A DNA stretch of 39,097 nt from Ferruginibacter sp. (GTDB taxonomy: Bacteria; Bacteroidota; Bacteroidia; Chitinophagales; Chitinophagaceae): positions 1-39,097 of the forward strand of contig JANXSR010000148.1 of assembly GCA_025352625.1 (NCBI GenBank), written 5' to 3'. Shown here in pieces: positions 31,074-39,097 of this stretch. The position numbers were made by a program, and so were the translations under genes. A model generated the notes under the pieces. That model ran no database searches and had not been told where the DNA came from. It worked only from the letters and a program-made list of their open reading frames with translations. How positions within the stretch are numbered: the stretch's first letter is position 1; every line of letters begins with the position of its first letter.

Positions 31074-31949
31074 TTATTTTATCTTTTTAGTTGAGTAGTA
31101 AACCCCGATTAAAATTATAACCAGGCAAAATACTTGTTGCCATCCAAAGTCTTCTCCATAAACAAAGCCCCAGCCAATTGCAACAAAAGGAATACCGTAT
31201 GTAACCATACTCGCAAATATGCCCCCTGCTCTTTTTACAAGCACATAAAAAATTATTGTAGCAATAGCAGTTCCTACTAAGCCTAAAACTACTGCCGCCC
31301 CTGTTGCTTTCAAAATATCTGAATTAGCTAATGGTATGTTGAAATAGCCTGTAAAAATCAGCGTAATTAATGCGGGTATTGCATTTAACGAAAGTGCTAC
31401 AGCAGCAATATGTAAAGAAGGAATGTGTAGTAAATTTTTTGAGACCATATTTACATTAAAACCATAAAATATTGTTGCCAATATTATTAAGAGCAAGGAA
31501 GCTAAGTGTTGATTTGTCTGTAAGTGATTTTTGCTTAGCAATAATAAAATACAGCCTAAAAAGGCAATGAAAATACCAATAGTTTTATTTTTAGAAATTT
31601 GATTTTTAAAAAAGAGTACACCTGTAATAATTACAAAAACTGGTGTAAGGGAATTAAGTGTTCCTGCAAGTGCACTATCAATTTTTTCTTCGGCAATGCA
31701 AAACAAAAATGCAGGCATCAAACTACCAAGACTACCTGATAAAAAAACAATTGATAACTTTTGCAGTGGTATACTTCCAATATTCCTTATTGTTATTGGT
31801 AATAATATAAGTCCGGCAGATAAGATACGTAACGAAGCAATTTGGTAGGATGAAAGTTGTTGCAGCCCTAATTTCATTAAAATAAAACTGCTTCCCCAAA
31901 TTAGAGAAAGTACAAAAAATAAAAGCCAGTTGAGTAATTGTTTATTCAC
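31074..31949 (-). CDS. EamA/DMT-superfamily transporter
   Basis: A 291-residue membrane protein with ten predicted helices and two EamA halves. The N-terminal half starts with LLFFVLSLIWGSSFILMKLGL and includes the ALAGTLNSLTPVFVIITGVLFF stretch; the second half repeats the pattern with ATGAAVVLGLVGTAIATIIFYVLVKRAGGIFASMVTYGIPFVAIGWG. DMT transporters export amino acids, nucleotide-related compounds or other metabolites, and the substrate cannot be told here. It is a single-gene unit between the DUF1573 pair and mscL. Confidence 0.9.
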   Translation of the reverse strand: MNKQLLNWLLFFVLSLIWGSSFILMKLGLQQLSSYQIASLRILSAGLILLPITIRNIGSIPLQKLSIVFLSGSLGSLMPAFLFCIAEEKIDSALAGTLNSLTPVFVIITGVLFFKNQISKNKTIGIFIAFLGCILLLLSKNHLQTNQHLASLLLIILATIFYGFNVNMVSKNLLHIPSLHIAAVALSLNAIPALITLIFTGYFNIPLANSDILKATGAAVVLGLVGTAIATIIFYVLVKRAGGIFASMVTYGIPFVAIGWGFVYGEDFGWQQVFCLVIILIGVYYSTKKIK

Positions 31950-32035
31950 TTAAAATATAATGCAAAGTATATTTAATAAATGAAACAACAGTTTTAATAA
32001 ATAGAATAAATTCTACAGTATTTTTTAATAATTTA

Positions 32036-32066
32036 TTGGAATCATTGGGATAAAAATATATTTTCG
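32036..32066 (+). promoter_or_regulatory. Putative promoter of mscL
   Basis: TTG (32036-32038), 20-base spacer, TATTTTCG (32059-32066), one base off the TAnnTTTG consensus, about 45 bases before the ATG at 32112. Confidence 0.4.
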
Positions 32067-32111
32067 TAGCCAGCCTCGGAGGTACTTATTCATAATTAAA
32101 AATATACTATC

Positions 32112-32480
32112 ATGGGTTTTATTAAAGAGTTTAAAGATTTTGCAATGAAAGGCAATATCGTTGACCTTGCAGTTGCTGTAATTATTGGAGGTGCATTTGG
32201 TGCAATTGTTTCCTCCATGGTTGATGATATTATTACTCCATTATTACTTGCTCCTGCCCTTAAAGCCGCAGGTGCAGCCGATATTGAGCATCTTATGTGG
32301 GGCGCTGTTAAATATGGTAAATTCTTATCAGCAGTCATAAAGTTCATTGTTATAGCCTTCGTACTTTTTTCTATAATCAAAGCTGCAAATGCAGTATCTA
32401 AAAAAGAAGAGATTGCACCAGCTGAGCCTTCTTCAACAGATAAATTATTAACAGAAATAAGGGACGCACTAAAAAAATAA
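32112..32480 (+). CDS. mscL: Large-conductance mechanosensitive channel
   Basis: MscL opens under high membrane tension and protects cells from bursting in hypo-osmotic shock. The 122-residue protein has the family start GFIKEFKDFAMKGNIVDLAVAVIIGGAFGAIVSSMVDDIITPLL, which is the amphipathic N-terminal helix and first membrane helix lining the pore, a short periplasmic loop, the second helix (about 72-92, FIVIAFVLFSIIKAAN), and a short charged C-terminal helix (STDKLLTEIRDALKK). It is slightly shorter than the E. coli form (136 residues), mainly in the loop. A single-gene unit. Confidence 0.95.
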   Translation: MGFIKEFKDFAMKGNIVDLAVAVIIGGAFGAIVSSMVDDIITPLLLAPALKAAGAADIEHLMWGAVKYGKFLSAVIKFIVIAFVLFSIIKAANAVSKKEEIAPAEPSSTDKLLTEIRDALKK

Positions 32481-32501
32481 TAGACTATTAATTAATTTTA
32501 A

Positions 32502-32540
32502 GGCGGCTTACCTAAAATGGAATGGCCGCCATTTTATTTT
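32502..32540 (+). terminator. Possible terminator of mscL
   Basis: GGCGGC (32502-32507) pairs with GCCGCC (32525-32530) across a 17-base loop, followed by ATTTTATTTT. The stem is short and the loop long, so the call is moderate. Confidence 0.5.
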
Positions 32541-32553
32541 AATTCACACCAAA

Positions 32554-33548
32554 ATGAAAAAAATCATTTCCCTATTGGTAATACTATTAGTTAGCCATCA
32601 AATTTATGCGCAGGATGCTACAGTTAAGGATCTAAAAACTGCATCTGCAAAAGAAATTAAAATAGACACGGCTTATAAGCCAGATAAAAACGGCTGGGTA
32701 AAAGGTGCAAACATTAGCCTCAGTCTAACACAGGTAAGTAATAGTAACTGGATAGCAGCTGGAGGAGATAAATTTTCTCTTTCTACAGCTGCGGCTTTAA
32801 ATGCCTTTGCTTCAAGAAAATGGGGGCAAAAAAGTTGGGATAATCTACTAGATATAAATTATGGATTATTAAATACTACTACACTCGGTACCAGAAAAAT
32901 AAATGACCGGCTGGATTTTACTACAAAATTTGGGTACAAACCTAAAAATTGGAAGAATGTCCGGCTCTCTCTGTTAGGACAGTTTAGATCTCAGTTAACT
33001 AGCGGTTACGAATACGACTATTTTGGAACTACTGAAAAAAGAAGAAATTCAGGTTTTTTTGCCCCTGCCTATATTGTGATAGCCCCAGGTATTGAATGGA
33101 CTCCCAATACATGGTTTTCATTATTTGGTTCACCAGTAGCTACAAGATGGACAATTGCCAGCAACGGGCCATATAGCTATGCAGCACCGGGGGTATTTTT
33201 AATGGACATGTTGAAACACCCTTAGCAACCTTGTATGGTTTAGACCCGGCAAATCCAAATAGAGGAGAATTTGGTGCTTTTGTAACTGCTTCGGTAAGAA
33301 AAGATATTTTTAAAAATGTTACTTACATTAGCAAGCTTGATCTTTATAGTAACTATCTTAAAAATCCGGCCAATATTGATGTTTTCTGGACCAACCAGTT
33401 CAAAATGAAAGTTAATAAATTTCTTCAGGTTAGTTATTCGTTAGATATGTTATATGATGACGATGTAAAAAATCCCGTAGCCCCAACTCATGCTTTGGGT
33501 TTGCAGGTGTTATCCACATTGGGAGTGGGCTTTGCGTTTAAATTGTAA
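32554..33548 (+). pseudogene. DUF3078 outer-membrane beta-barrel-like protein, interrupted by a one-base frameshift
   Basis: Two adjacent open frames together make one DUF3078 protein of about 331 residues. The first (32554-33225) has a signal peptide ending in IYAQ and the family's NISLSLTQVSNSNWIAAGGDKFSLS start; the second (33231-33548) has GEFGAFVTASVRKDIFKNVTYISKLDLYSNYLKNP and ends in a beta-strand with FAFKL, as barrel proteins do. Between them the reading frame must shift at the G run 33189-33193: with six G instead of five, the frame continues through STGGIFNGHVETPLATLYG into the second part. The change is either a sequencing or assembly error, a recent mutation, or phase variation at the G run. 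The function of DUF3078 proteins is unknown; an outer-membrane location is likely. Confidence 0.8.
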
Positions 33549-33575
33549 TTCTCTCTCAACTTATTTATACATTTG

Positions 33576-33604
33576 TCCTCCGGCTAAAACCGGGGGATTT
33601 TTTT
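33576..33604 (+). terminator. Intrinsic terminator after the DUF3078 gene
   Basis: TCCTCCGG (33576-33583) pairs with CCGGGGGA (33590-33597) with one T-G wobble, a six-base loop, and seven T at 33598-33604. Confidence 0.85.
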
Positions 33605-33623
33605 AACACTTAACATATTTGAT

Positions 33624-34424
33624 TTGACTAATAATACCTACCAGATAAAGCTGGATCAGTTTGAAGGACCATTCGACCTGTTACTTTTTTTTATTGAAAG
33701 AGATGAATTAGACATTTACAATATCCCGATTACAAAAATCACCAACGACTTTTTAGATTTTATTCACCATACTGAAAAACTCAATATTGAGCTTAGCAGT
33801 GAGTTCATTTTATTTATCAGTACGTTAATGCGCATTAAGGCCAAAATGCTAATTCCGCGTAAAGAAATAGATGAACAAGGAAATGAAATTGATCCAAGGC
33901 AGGAACTGATTAATAAAATTTTGGAATATAAAAGATTTAAGGAAGCATCAGCAAAAATGGCTGAAATGGAAGAGGTGAGGATGCTGATGTTGAAGCGGGG
34001 AAATCTGCAAAGGGAATTATCTCAAATTGGAGAAGAAGCAGGCGAAGGAACGGAAATTCAGGCAGTGACTTTGTTTAAGTTGATGAAGGCTTTTGAAAAA
34101 GTTGTGCAAAGGCTTCATGAAAAAAATAATAAGCCGGTACATACTGTAGTGCAGTATAACTACACAATGGAAGAAAGCCGTGATTATATGCTAACAACCT
34201 GTCGGGTAGCAAAAAATGCATCTTTCGAAAAAATATTTGAAGTTTGCGAAGACCGGATTCATGCCCTATTTCTCTTTTTGAGTTTGCTCGAACTTTCTCA
34301 ACAAAAATATTTAATCATTGTAACAGGCGAAGGAAGAAATAACTTTATTGTTGAGTACAATGAAAACAGGGAAGAAGATACAAGCATTCCGCTCGATTAT
34401 AATGAGATGACTAGTTTTAACTAA
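33624..34424 (+). CDS. scpA: Segregation and condensation protein A
   Basis: ScpA is the kleisin subunit that links the heads of the SMC complex, with ScpB, for chromosome compaction and segregation. The 266-residue protein begins with the family pattern YQIKLDQFEGPFDLLLFFIERDELDIYNIPITKIT, then the SSEFILFISTLMRIKAKMLIPRKE helix (about 56-80) and a C-terminal winged-helix part ending in LSLLELSQQKYLIIVTGEGRNNFIVEY. The likely start codon is TTG at 33624, because no ATG or GTG lies in a suitable place upstream and the sequence starts exactly where ScpA proteins start. The start lies 19 bases after the terminator of the DUF3078 gene. No scpB is in the window. Confidence 0.92.
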   Translation: MTNNTYQIKLDQFEGPFDLLLFFIERDELDIYNIPITKITNDFLDFIHHTEKLNIELSSEFILFISTLMRIKAKMLIPRKEIDEQGNEIDPRQELINKILEYKRFKEASAKMAEMEEVRMLMLKRGNLQRELSQIGEEAGEGTEIQAVTLFKLMKAFEKVVQRLHEKNNKPVHTVVQYNYTMEESRDYMLTTCRVAKNASFEKIFEVCEDRIHALFLFLSLLELSQQKYLIIVTGEGRNNFIVEYNENREEDTSIPLDYNEMTSFN

Positions 34425-34485
34425 TAAGTAACCCCAATTAAAAAGGGGATTTTATTGTAATTATGTCAGTAAATTCAAATGGTAT

Positions 34486-34513
34486 GTTATTTGGTGTTTA
34501 AACATCAAATAAC
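34486..34513. promoter_or_regulatory. 28-base near-perfect palindrome before the pirin gene
   Basis: GTTATTTGGTGTTT (34486-34499) is followed by AAACATCAAATAAC (34500-34513). The two halves are complementary at 13 of 14 positions, and the one exception is a G-T pair. The element ends 10 bases before the ATG at 34524, so a dimeric regulator bound there could block transcription or translation could be influenced by a hairpin. No regulator gene lies nearby. Confidence 0.55.
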
Positions 34514-34523
34514 AAAAAAAATA

Positions 34524-35234
34524 ATGAAAACAATATTGTACAAAGCTTCGGATAGGGGCAAGGGAGATTATGGATGGTTAAAACCTAATTATTACTTCAG
34601 TTTTGGTCAATACCACAATCCTAAGAACATACATTTTGGAGCTCTCAGGGTTTTAAATGATGATTTTATTGCCGGAGGTGGAGCATTCCCAACGCATCCC
34701 CACGATAATATGGAAATTGTTACCATTCCTTTTACTGGTGCATTAAAACACAAAGACAGTACAGGTGGCCAAGGCATCATTAAAGCAGGTGATGTACAAG
34801 TGATGAGTGCCGGAACCGGTGTTCAACATTCTGAAGCAAATAATTCTGCCACAGAGCCAGTTACTCTATTTCAAATATGGGTATTTCCCAAAGAAAATAA
34901 TATTCAGCCGAGGTATGATCAGAAGACTTTTGACGTGGAAGAAAGAATTAATAAGTGGCAATTTGTAGTTAGTTCAAATGAAATAGATAACGCTTTATGG
35001 ATAAACCAGGATGCAAGATTTGCCTTAACTAGCTTAAAGTCAGGTGCAGCATTAAATTATACCAATGGTTTTAAGGATAATGGGGTCTTTCTGGTAGTAA
35101 TAAGCGGCACAGTAAAAATTAATGATATTATTTTAGGAAAAAGAGATGGGCTTGGTATTTCTGAGACAGATAGTTTTACAATTACTGCAAGCGAAGATTC
35201 AGAATTACTTGCAATAGAAATTCCAATGAACTAA
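34524..35234 (+). CDS. Pirin family protein
   Basis: A 236-residue bicupin of the pirin family. The metal ligands of the N-terminal cupin are in place: H58 and H60 in FPTHPHDNMEIV, and H102 and E104 in GTGVQHSEAN. Pirins are iron-binding proteins; some bacterial members have quercetin 2,3-dioxygenase activity, and the human one is a redox-sensitive cofactor of transcription. The start at 34524 (MKTILYKASDRG) is typical of the short family form, whereas the longer frame from 34479 would add 15 residues that overlap the palindrome. The gene is a single unit with a strong terminator. The physiological role is unknown. Confidence 0.92.
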   Translation: MKTILYKASDRGKGDYGWLKPNYYFSFGQYHNPKNIHFGALRVLNDDFIAGGGAFPTHPHDNMEIVTIPFTGALKHKDSTGGQGIIKAGDVQVMSAGTGVQHSEANNSATEPVTLFQIWVFPKENNIQPRYDQKTFDVEERINKWQFVVSSNEIDNALWINQDARFALTSLKSGAALNYTNGFKDNGVFLVVISGTVKINDIILGKRDGLGISETDSFTITASEDSELLAIEIPMN

Positions 35235-35293
35235 TTGGCTATATAGAAAAAATGGCTTTAGTGCATTGAAACATACAATCTTTATATAAAATT

Positions 35294-35330
35294 AAAAAAG
35301 GAGCATTGTGATAGTAATGCTCCTTTTTTT
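35294..35330 (+). terminator. Bidirectional intrinsic terminator between pirin and the DksA-like gene
   Basis: A perfect 14-base stem, AAAAAAGGAGCATT (35294-35307) with AATGCTCCTTTTTT (35316-35329), and an eight-base loop. It serves the pirin gene and the convergent DksA-like gene that ends at 35347. Confidence 0.9.
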
Positions 35331-35346
35331 AAATATAATTCATGGT

Positions 35347-36330
35347 TTACTTTACAGTTCCCATTTTAGCTTCAATACTAAGTGTTGCGTGAGGCACAGC
35401 ACGTAAACGTGCCTTATCAATTAATTTACCGGTCACTCTGCAGATACCATAAGTTTTATTTTCAATACGCATAATAGCTTTTTCAAGATGGTCGATAAAA
35501 GTTATCTGACGGCTCGCCATCTGGCTCAATTGCTCTCTTTCCATACTCAGACTTCCATCTTCCATTGTCATATAACGATTGTCACCTTCATCACCACCCA
35601 TTTCATCTTTACGAGTAATTAAACCATGTAAGTATGCCAGTTCTTTTTTTGCAGCTTCCAATTTACGTTGAATTAATTCTTTAAACTCAAGTAATTCAGG
35701 ATCACTATACCGTTGAGTTGGAGCTCCAGGATCTCTTTCTGATTTATCTAAAACAGATTTGGTGAAATCGGGTTGGTATTTTCTTACTGTTTTGGTTGCA
35801 ATTTTTGGAATTACAACTGGTTTTGGTACCGGCACTTTAATATCTTTTGCTTTTATTTCTGCAACAGGTTTTGCAGGTGCTACAGCCTTTTCCGGCACTG
35901 GTTTTTTAATTTCTTCTTTCTTAGCCATAGGTGGTTTAGATGCTGTTTGAACAGCTTTTATGTGTGCAGCTTTTACGGCTACAGGTGTTTTTATAACTTG
36001 TTTTACAACCGGTTTAACAGGTTTTGTAACTACTTTAACTTGTTTTTTAACCGTTTTTGGGATAGTGGTTACTTTTTTAGCTGGTGCAGTCTTTTTTGCC
36101 GGTGCAGGTTTTTTAACAGGTGTAGCTTTTTTAGGAGATACCTTAGCAATCGGTTTTGAAGGTTTAGCAGCAGGCTTTCCTATTTTTTTGGGAATAACCT
36201 TTACGATAGCCTTTTTGGGTGCAGCCTTTTTTGCGGGCACCACTTTTTTTACAGGCTTTGATGGTTTGCTGCCAGAAGTTCGGGCAGTTTTTGCAGCAGG
36301 CTTTGCCGCCGCTTTCTTTTTTGTTGCCAT
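35347..36330 (-). CDS. TraR/DksA-like protein with a long Lys/Ala/Pro-rich N-terminal tail
   Basis: A 327-residue protein in two parts. Residues 1 to about 185 are low-complexity and very basic (Lys, Ala, Pro, Val; many PAKK, KPVK and PKK units), like histone H1 tails. Residues about 205-327 are DksA-like: a coiled-coil pair (FKELIQRKLEAAKKELAYLHGLITRKDEMG and SREQ-type stretch from about 260 to 292), then YGICRVTGKLIDKARLRAVPHATLSIEAK. In DksA this C-terminal part holds a four-cysteine zinc finger; here only C297 remains and the other positions are Thr, and non-Cys residues, so zinc binding is unlikely. DksA binds RNA polymerase through its secondary channel. The basic tail suggests DNA or RNA binding. 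The start codon is four bases after the ileS stop, so the two genes form an operon. Function as a regulator is inferred. Confidence 0.87.
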   Translation of the reverse strand: MATKKKAAAKPAAKTARTSGSKPSKPVKKVVPAKKAAPKKAIVKVIPKKIGKPAAKPSKPIAKVSPKKATPVKKPAPAKKTAPAKKVTTIPKTVKKQVKVVTKPVKPVVKQVIKTPVAVKAAHIKAVQTASKPPMAKKEEIKKPVPEKAVAPAKPVAEIKAKDIKVPVPKPVVIPKIATKTVRKYQPDFTKSVLDKSERDPGAPTQRYSDPELLEFKELIQRKLEAAKKELAYLHGLITRKDEMGGDEGDNRYMTMEDGSLSMEREQLSQMASRQITFIDHLEKAIMRIENKTYGICRVTGKLIDKARLRAVPHATLSIEAKMGTVK

Positions 36331-36334
36331 ACTA

Positions 36335-39097
36335 CTATCCTTGTTTAACTACGTTTACTATTAAGATGGCGTTGTTCACTTCAATTTCAGTGCCGTCGTT
36401 TAAAACGGGTAAAAAAGCAAGCGAATCTGCCAAAATTTCGGCGCAAATATAACCTTTATATTGAATTAATGAGGGTTGCAATACCTCATTTTCTAACACG
36501 GTAACATTTATTCGGTCAGTTAATTCAAAATTGCTGTCCTTTCGGATATTTTGAATTTTATTTACAAATTCTCTTGCGTTACCCTCCTTTTTTAGTTCTT
36601 CACTAATGGTAATGTCCAAAGCTACTGTTAAACTTCCTTTATTAGCCACTTCATAGCCAGGTATTTCATCTGTGGAAATTTCCAAGTCCTCCGCAGTAAT
36701 AACTACCATTTCTTCTCCTTTTGAGGTATAGTCCGGATTTAGCAAATAATCGCCTTCCAATATTTTATCTATCTCTAAATTATTGAACTTAGCAATAACT
36801 TCTGCAGCCCATTTCATTTTATTGCCTAATTTTTTGCCCAATGTTTTAAAGTTAGCTTTTGCCTTTTTCTGAATAAAATCATTTTCAGCTCCCAACACAT
36901 CTACTTCTTTGATATTGGTTTCGGCCTTAATTATATCCTCTACCTGTTTTATCCTACCTGCCATTTCTACATCTGTTGCAGGGATAAAAACTTTTTGGAG
37001 TGGCTGACGCACTTTTATATTTACCTTTTTTCTAAGCGACAATATCAATGAAGAGGCATCCTGAGCCAACTTCATTCTTTTTTCCAGGTTAATATCTATT
37101 ACATAATCATTTGCTTTAGGAAAATCAGTATGGTGTACCGATTCACTTTTAGAGCGATTGGCCACAGTATTTAAATTATTAAATAACCAGTCTGCAAAGA
37201 AAGGAGCAATAGGTGCCATTAGTTTGCAAAGTGTCTCCAGGCATTCATATAAGGTTTGGTAAGCACATATTTTATCGTGTTCGTATTCACCCTTCCAAAA
37301 GCGCCTGCGGCAAAGTCTCACATACCAATTGCTTAAAAGTGTATCTACAAAATCTTCGATAGCACGGCCAGCTTGTGTTGGTTCATAATCATCCAAACTA
37401 ATTTGTACATTGGCGATTAAGGTATTAAGAGAAGATAAAATCCATTGATCAATTTCGGGTCTTTCTTTAATAGGTATATAAGCTTCCTTAAAAGCAAAAC
37501 CATCCACATTGGCATACAATGCAAAGAATTGATAGGTATTATAGAGTGTTCCGAAAAATTTTCTCTGTACTTCTTTAATGCCTTCCACATCAAACTTTAA
37601 ACTATCCCAGGGAGAGGCGTTGGTAATGAGATACCAACGTGTTGCATCCGGTCCAAAAGTATTGATGGTATCAAATGGATCTACCACGTTGCCGAGGCGT
37701 TTACTCATTTTATTACCGTTCTTATCTAACACCAGACCGTTGCTGACTACAGTTTTATATGCAACACTATCAAACAGTAAAACACCAAGTGCATGTAAAG
37801 TGTAAAACCATCCTCTTGTTTGGTCTACACCTTCTGCTATAAAATCTGCAGGAAAAGCACCTTTAATTGGATTTGTTTTTGAAGCAGCATGATACTGCCA
37901 GAAGTTTTCGGTACTTAACGGGCCAAATTCATTTGAACTTGCATCAGGTAATCCCCACTGAGCATAAGGCATTGCGCCACTATCAAACCAAACATCCACC
38001 AAATCTGCAACCCGTTTCATTAGTTTGCCATTATTACTTACCAAAATAATATCATCTACATAGGGTTTGTGCAGGTCAAGTAAATTTTCGTGCAGGTAAT
38101 GTTTATTAGTCTCATTTCCCAAAACCTCAGCAGCTTTCTTTATTTCACTGTTAAGTTCTGCTATTGAGCCAATACACTTTTCTTCATCGCCTTCTTCTGT
38201 ACGCCAGATTGGTAAAGGAGTGCCCCAATAACGACTTCGGCTTAAGTTCCAGTCCACCATATTTTCGAGCCAGTTACCAAAGCGCCCTGTACCCGTTGCA
38301 GCAGGTTTCCAGTTAATGGTTTTGTTAAGCTCCACCATCCTGTCTTTTACAGATGTTGTTTTTATAAACCAGGCATCTAATGGATAATAAATAATTGGTT
38401 TATCCGTACGCCAGCAATGCGGGTAATTGTGTTCATATTTTTCTACTTTAAATGCACGATTTTCTTTTTTCAGTTTTACAGCTATATCAACATTTACATC
38501 TACATAACTTTTTTCATCTTTGTAATCTTTTACGTAACGACCACTAAACTCACCAACCCCATCTACAAATTTCCCTTGCTTATCAACTAGTGTGAGTATG
38601 CCCAAGTTATTTTTTTTACCCACTTTATAATCATCCGCACCAAAAGCAGGGGCAGTATGTACTATTCCTGTTCCATCTTCCGTTGTGACGAAATCGCCAG
38701 AGACAACTCTAAACGGGCTACCACCACTAAGTTCAGAAGAGTTTGCTTCGAAAGGAAGGAGTTGTTCATATTTAATATCACATAAATCTTTTCCAATGTA
38801 TTCCGAGAGAATTGTCCATGGAATAATTTTATCTCCTTGCTTATAAGAGTTAAAATCTAAGTTTTCTCCTTCAGCTTTAAAATATTTATTTAATAAACTA
38901 TTTGCAAGAATTACGGTTACGGGAAGATTAGTATATGGATTAAAGGTCTTAACTAACGAATAAGTTATGTTTGGACCAACGGTTAAACCGAGATTTGAAG
39001 GTAAGGTCCATGGCGTTGTAGTCCAAGCAAGAAAAAATACTTCAACAGCAGTTGAATCAATAATTTCTTTTGTTAGTTTCATTACGTCAATATTAAA
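36335..39097 (-). CDS. ileS: Isoleucine--tRNA ligase (partial, 5' end outside the window)
   Basis: The C-terminal 920 residues of isoleucyl-tRNA synthetase; the frame stays open to the window edge, so the start and the HIGH motif are missing. Visible are the AWTTTPWTLPSNLGL stretch of the editing domain, the WFDSGAMPYAQW motif, and the catalytic KMSKR in NGNKMSKRLGNVVDPF, followed by the anticodon-binding domain (NWYVRLCRRRFW) and a C-terminal extension with RKKVNIKVRQPLQKVFIP. There is no C-terminal Cys4 zinc cluster as in E. coli IleRS; this long tail is like the eukaryote-like IleRS2 type. IleRS2 enzymes are typically less sensitive to mupirocin, which is inference here. It is followed by the DksA-like gene; in many Bacteroidota lspA comes next, but it does not here. 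Confidence 0.94.
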   Translation of the reverse strand, partial: FNIDVMKLTKEIIDSTAVEVFFLAWTTTPWTLPSNLGLTVGPNITYSLVKTFNPYTNLPVTVILANSLLNKYFKAEGENLDFNSYKQGDKIIPWTILSEYIGKDLCDIKYEQLLPFEANSSELSGGSPFRVVSGDFVTTEDGTGIVHTAPAFGADDYKVGKKNNLGILTLVDKQGKFVDGVGEFSGRYVKDYKDEKSYVDVNVDIAVKLKKENRAFKVEKYEHNYPHCWRTDKPIIYYPLDAWFIKTTSVKDRMVELNKTINWKPAATGTGRFGNWLENMVDWNLSRSRYWGTPLPIWRTEEGDEEKCIGSIAELNSEIKKAAEVLGNETNKHYLHENLLDLHKPYVDDIILVSNNGKLMKRVADLVDVWFDSGAMPYAQWGLPDASSNEFGPLSTENFWQYHAASKTNPIKGAFPADFIAEGVDQTRGWFYTLHALGVLLFDSVAYKTVVSNGLVLDKNGNKMSKRLGNVVDPFDTINTFGPDATRWYLITNASPWDSLKFDVEGIKEVQRKFFGTLYNTYQFFALYANVDGFAFKEAYIPIKERPEIDQWILSSLNTLIANVQISLDDYEPTQAGRAIEDFVDTLLSNWYVRLCRRRFWKGEYEHDKICAYQTLYECLETLCKLMAPIAPFFADWLFNNLNTVANRSKSESVHHTDFPKANDYVIDINLEKRMKLAQDASSLILSLRKKVNIKVRQPLQKVFIPATDVEMAGRIKQVEDIIKAETNIKEVDVLGAENDFIQKKAKANFKTLGKKLGNKMKWAAEVIAKFNNLEIDKILEGDYLLNPDYTSKGEEMVVITAEDLEISTDEIPGYEVANKGSLTVALDITISEELKKEGNAREFVNKIQNIRKDSNFELTDRINVTVLENEVLQPSLIQYKGYICAEILADSLAFLPVLNDGTEIEVNNAILIVNVVKQG

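Noticed and set aside
35960..36364. A 134-residue plus-strand open frame opposite the DksA-like gene
   Set aside because: It is the mirror of the Lys/Ala/Pro-rich tail codons on the other strand, which lack stops in several frames. Composition is Phe/Thr/Gly-rich without any family pattern.
1..39097. tRNA, rRNA, CRISPR arrays, prophage or integrative element boundaries
   Set aside because: No cloverleaf-like segment with a conserved TTCGA arm, no rRNA stretch, no spaced direct repeats and no integrase or phage structural genes were seen on either strand by reading.

Overview
The window is a chromosomal segment of a Bacteroidota bacterium, most likely a member of the Chitinophagaceae or a close relative. 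The evidence is the low GC content, several promoters with the Bacteroidota -7 element TAnnTTTG, poor Shine-Dalgarno sequences, and typical gene forms: a fused alpha/beta E1 dehydrogenase, a short AMP nucleosidase, DUF1573 and DUF3078 proteins, an ileS followed by a DksA-like gene, and a REP-type tyrosine transposase. The family-level placement is an inference. No tRNA, rRNA, CRISPR array, prophage or complete insertion sequence was seen.

Layout. 1-1234: the 3' end of leuS, then a REP-associated transposase gene between hairpin repeats. 1306-2648: a conserved unknown protein and a cytosolic M23-fold protein. 2645-5290 (minus): a tight four-gene operon with an Lgt-like membrane protein, a Tes/MJ0619-like radical SAM enzyme and two small membrane proteins. 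5537-9353: dxs and a secreted protein built of 17-residue repeats. 9571-11237: rbfA and a LolC/E-type permease. 11296-12132 (minus): the N-terminal half of a split transketolase. 12388-14164: a WecA/TagO-like glycosyl-phosphate transferase and frr. 14300-18661: an HsdR_N-like orphan, AMP nucleosidase, an Ldh-family dehydrogenase, aspartate kinase, and an Mpo1-like protein. 18964-25762: queA, a very large TraB/GumN protein, and a double-ATPase ABC protein. 25957-29925: yebC, phzF and fused E1. 30045-33548: two DUF1573 proteins, an EamA transporter, mscL and a frameshifted DUF3078 protein. 33624-39097: scpA, pirin, a DksA-like protein with a histone-H1-like tail, and ileS, which runs off the window end.

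Most genes are ordinary housekeeping genes in short transcription units separated by good intrinsic terminators. The strongest candidate for an undescribed system is the 2645-5290 operon. It pairs an Lgt-fold protein that lacks the usual catalytic His and Asn with a radical SAM enzyme of the family that includes tetraether lipid synthase, which suggests a membrane lipid or lipoprotein modification. Secondary points are the transposase with its hairpins, a one-base frameshift in a G run of the DUF3078 gene, a DksA-like protein without its zinc finger but with a basic tail of about 185 residues, and several near-perfect palindromes next to genes.
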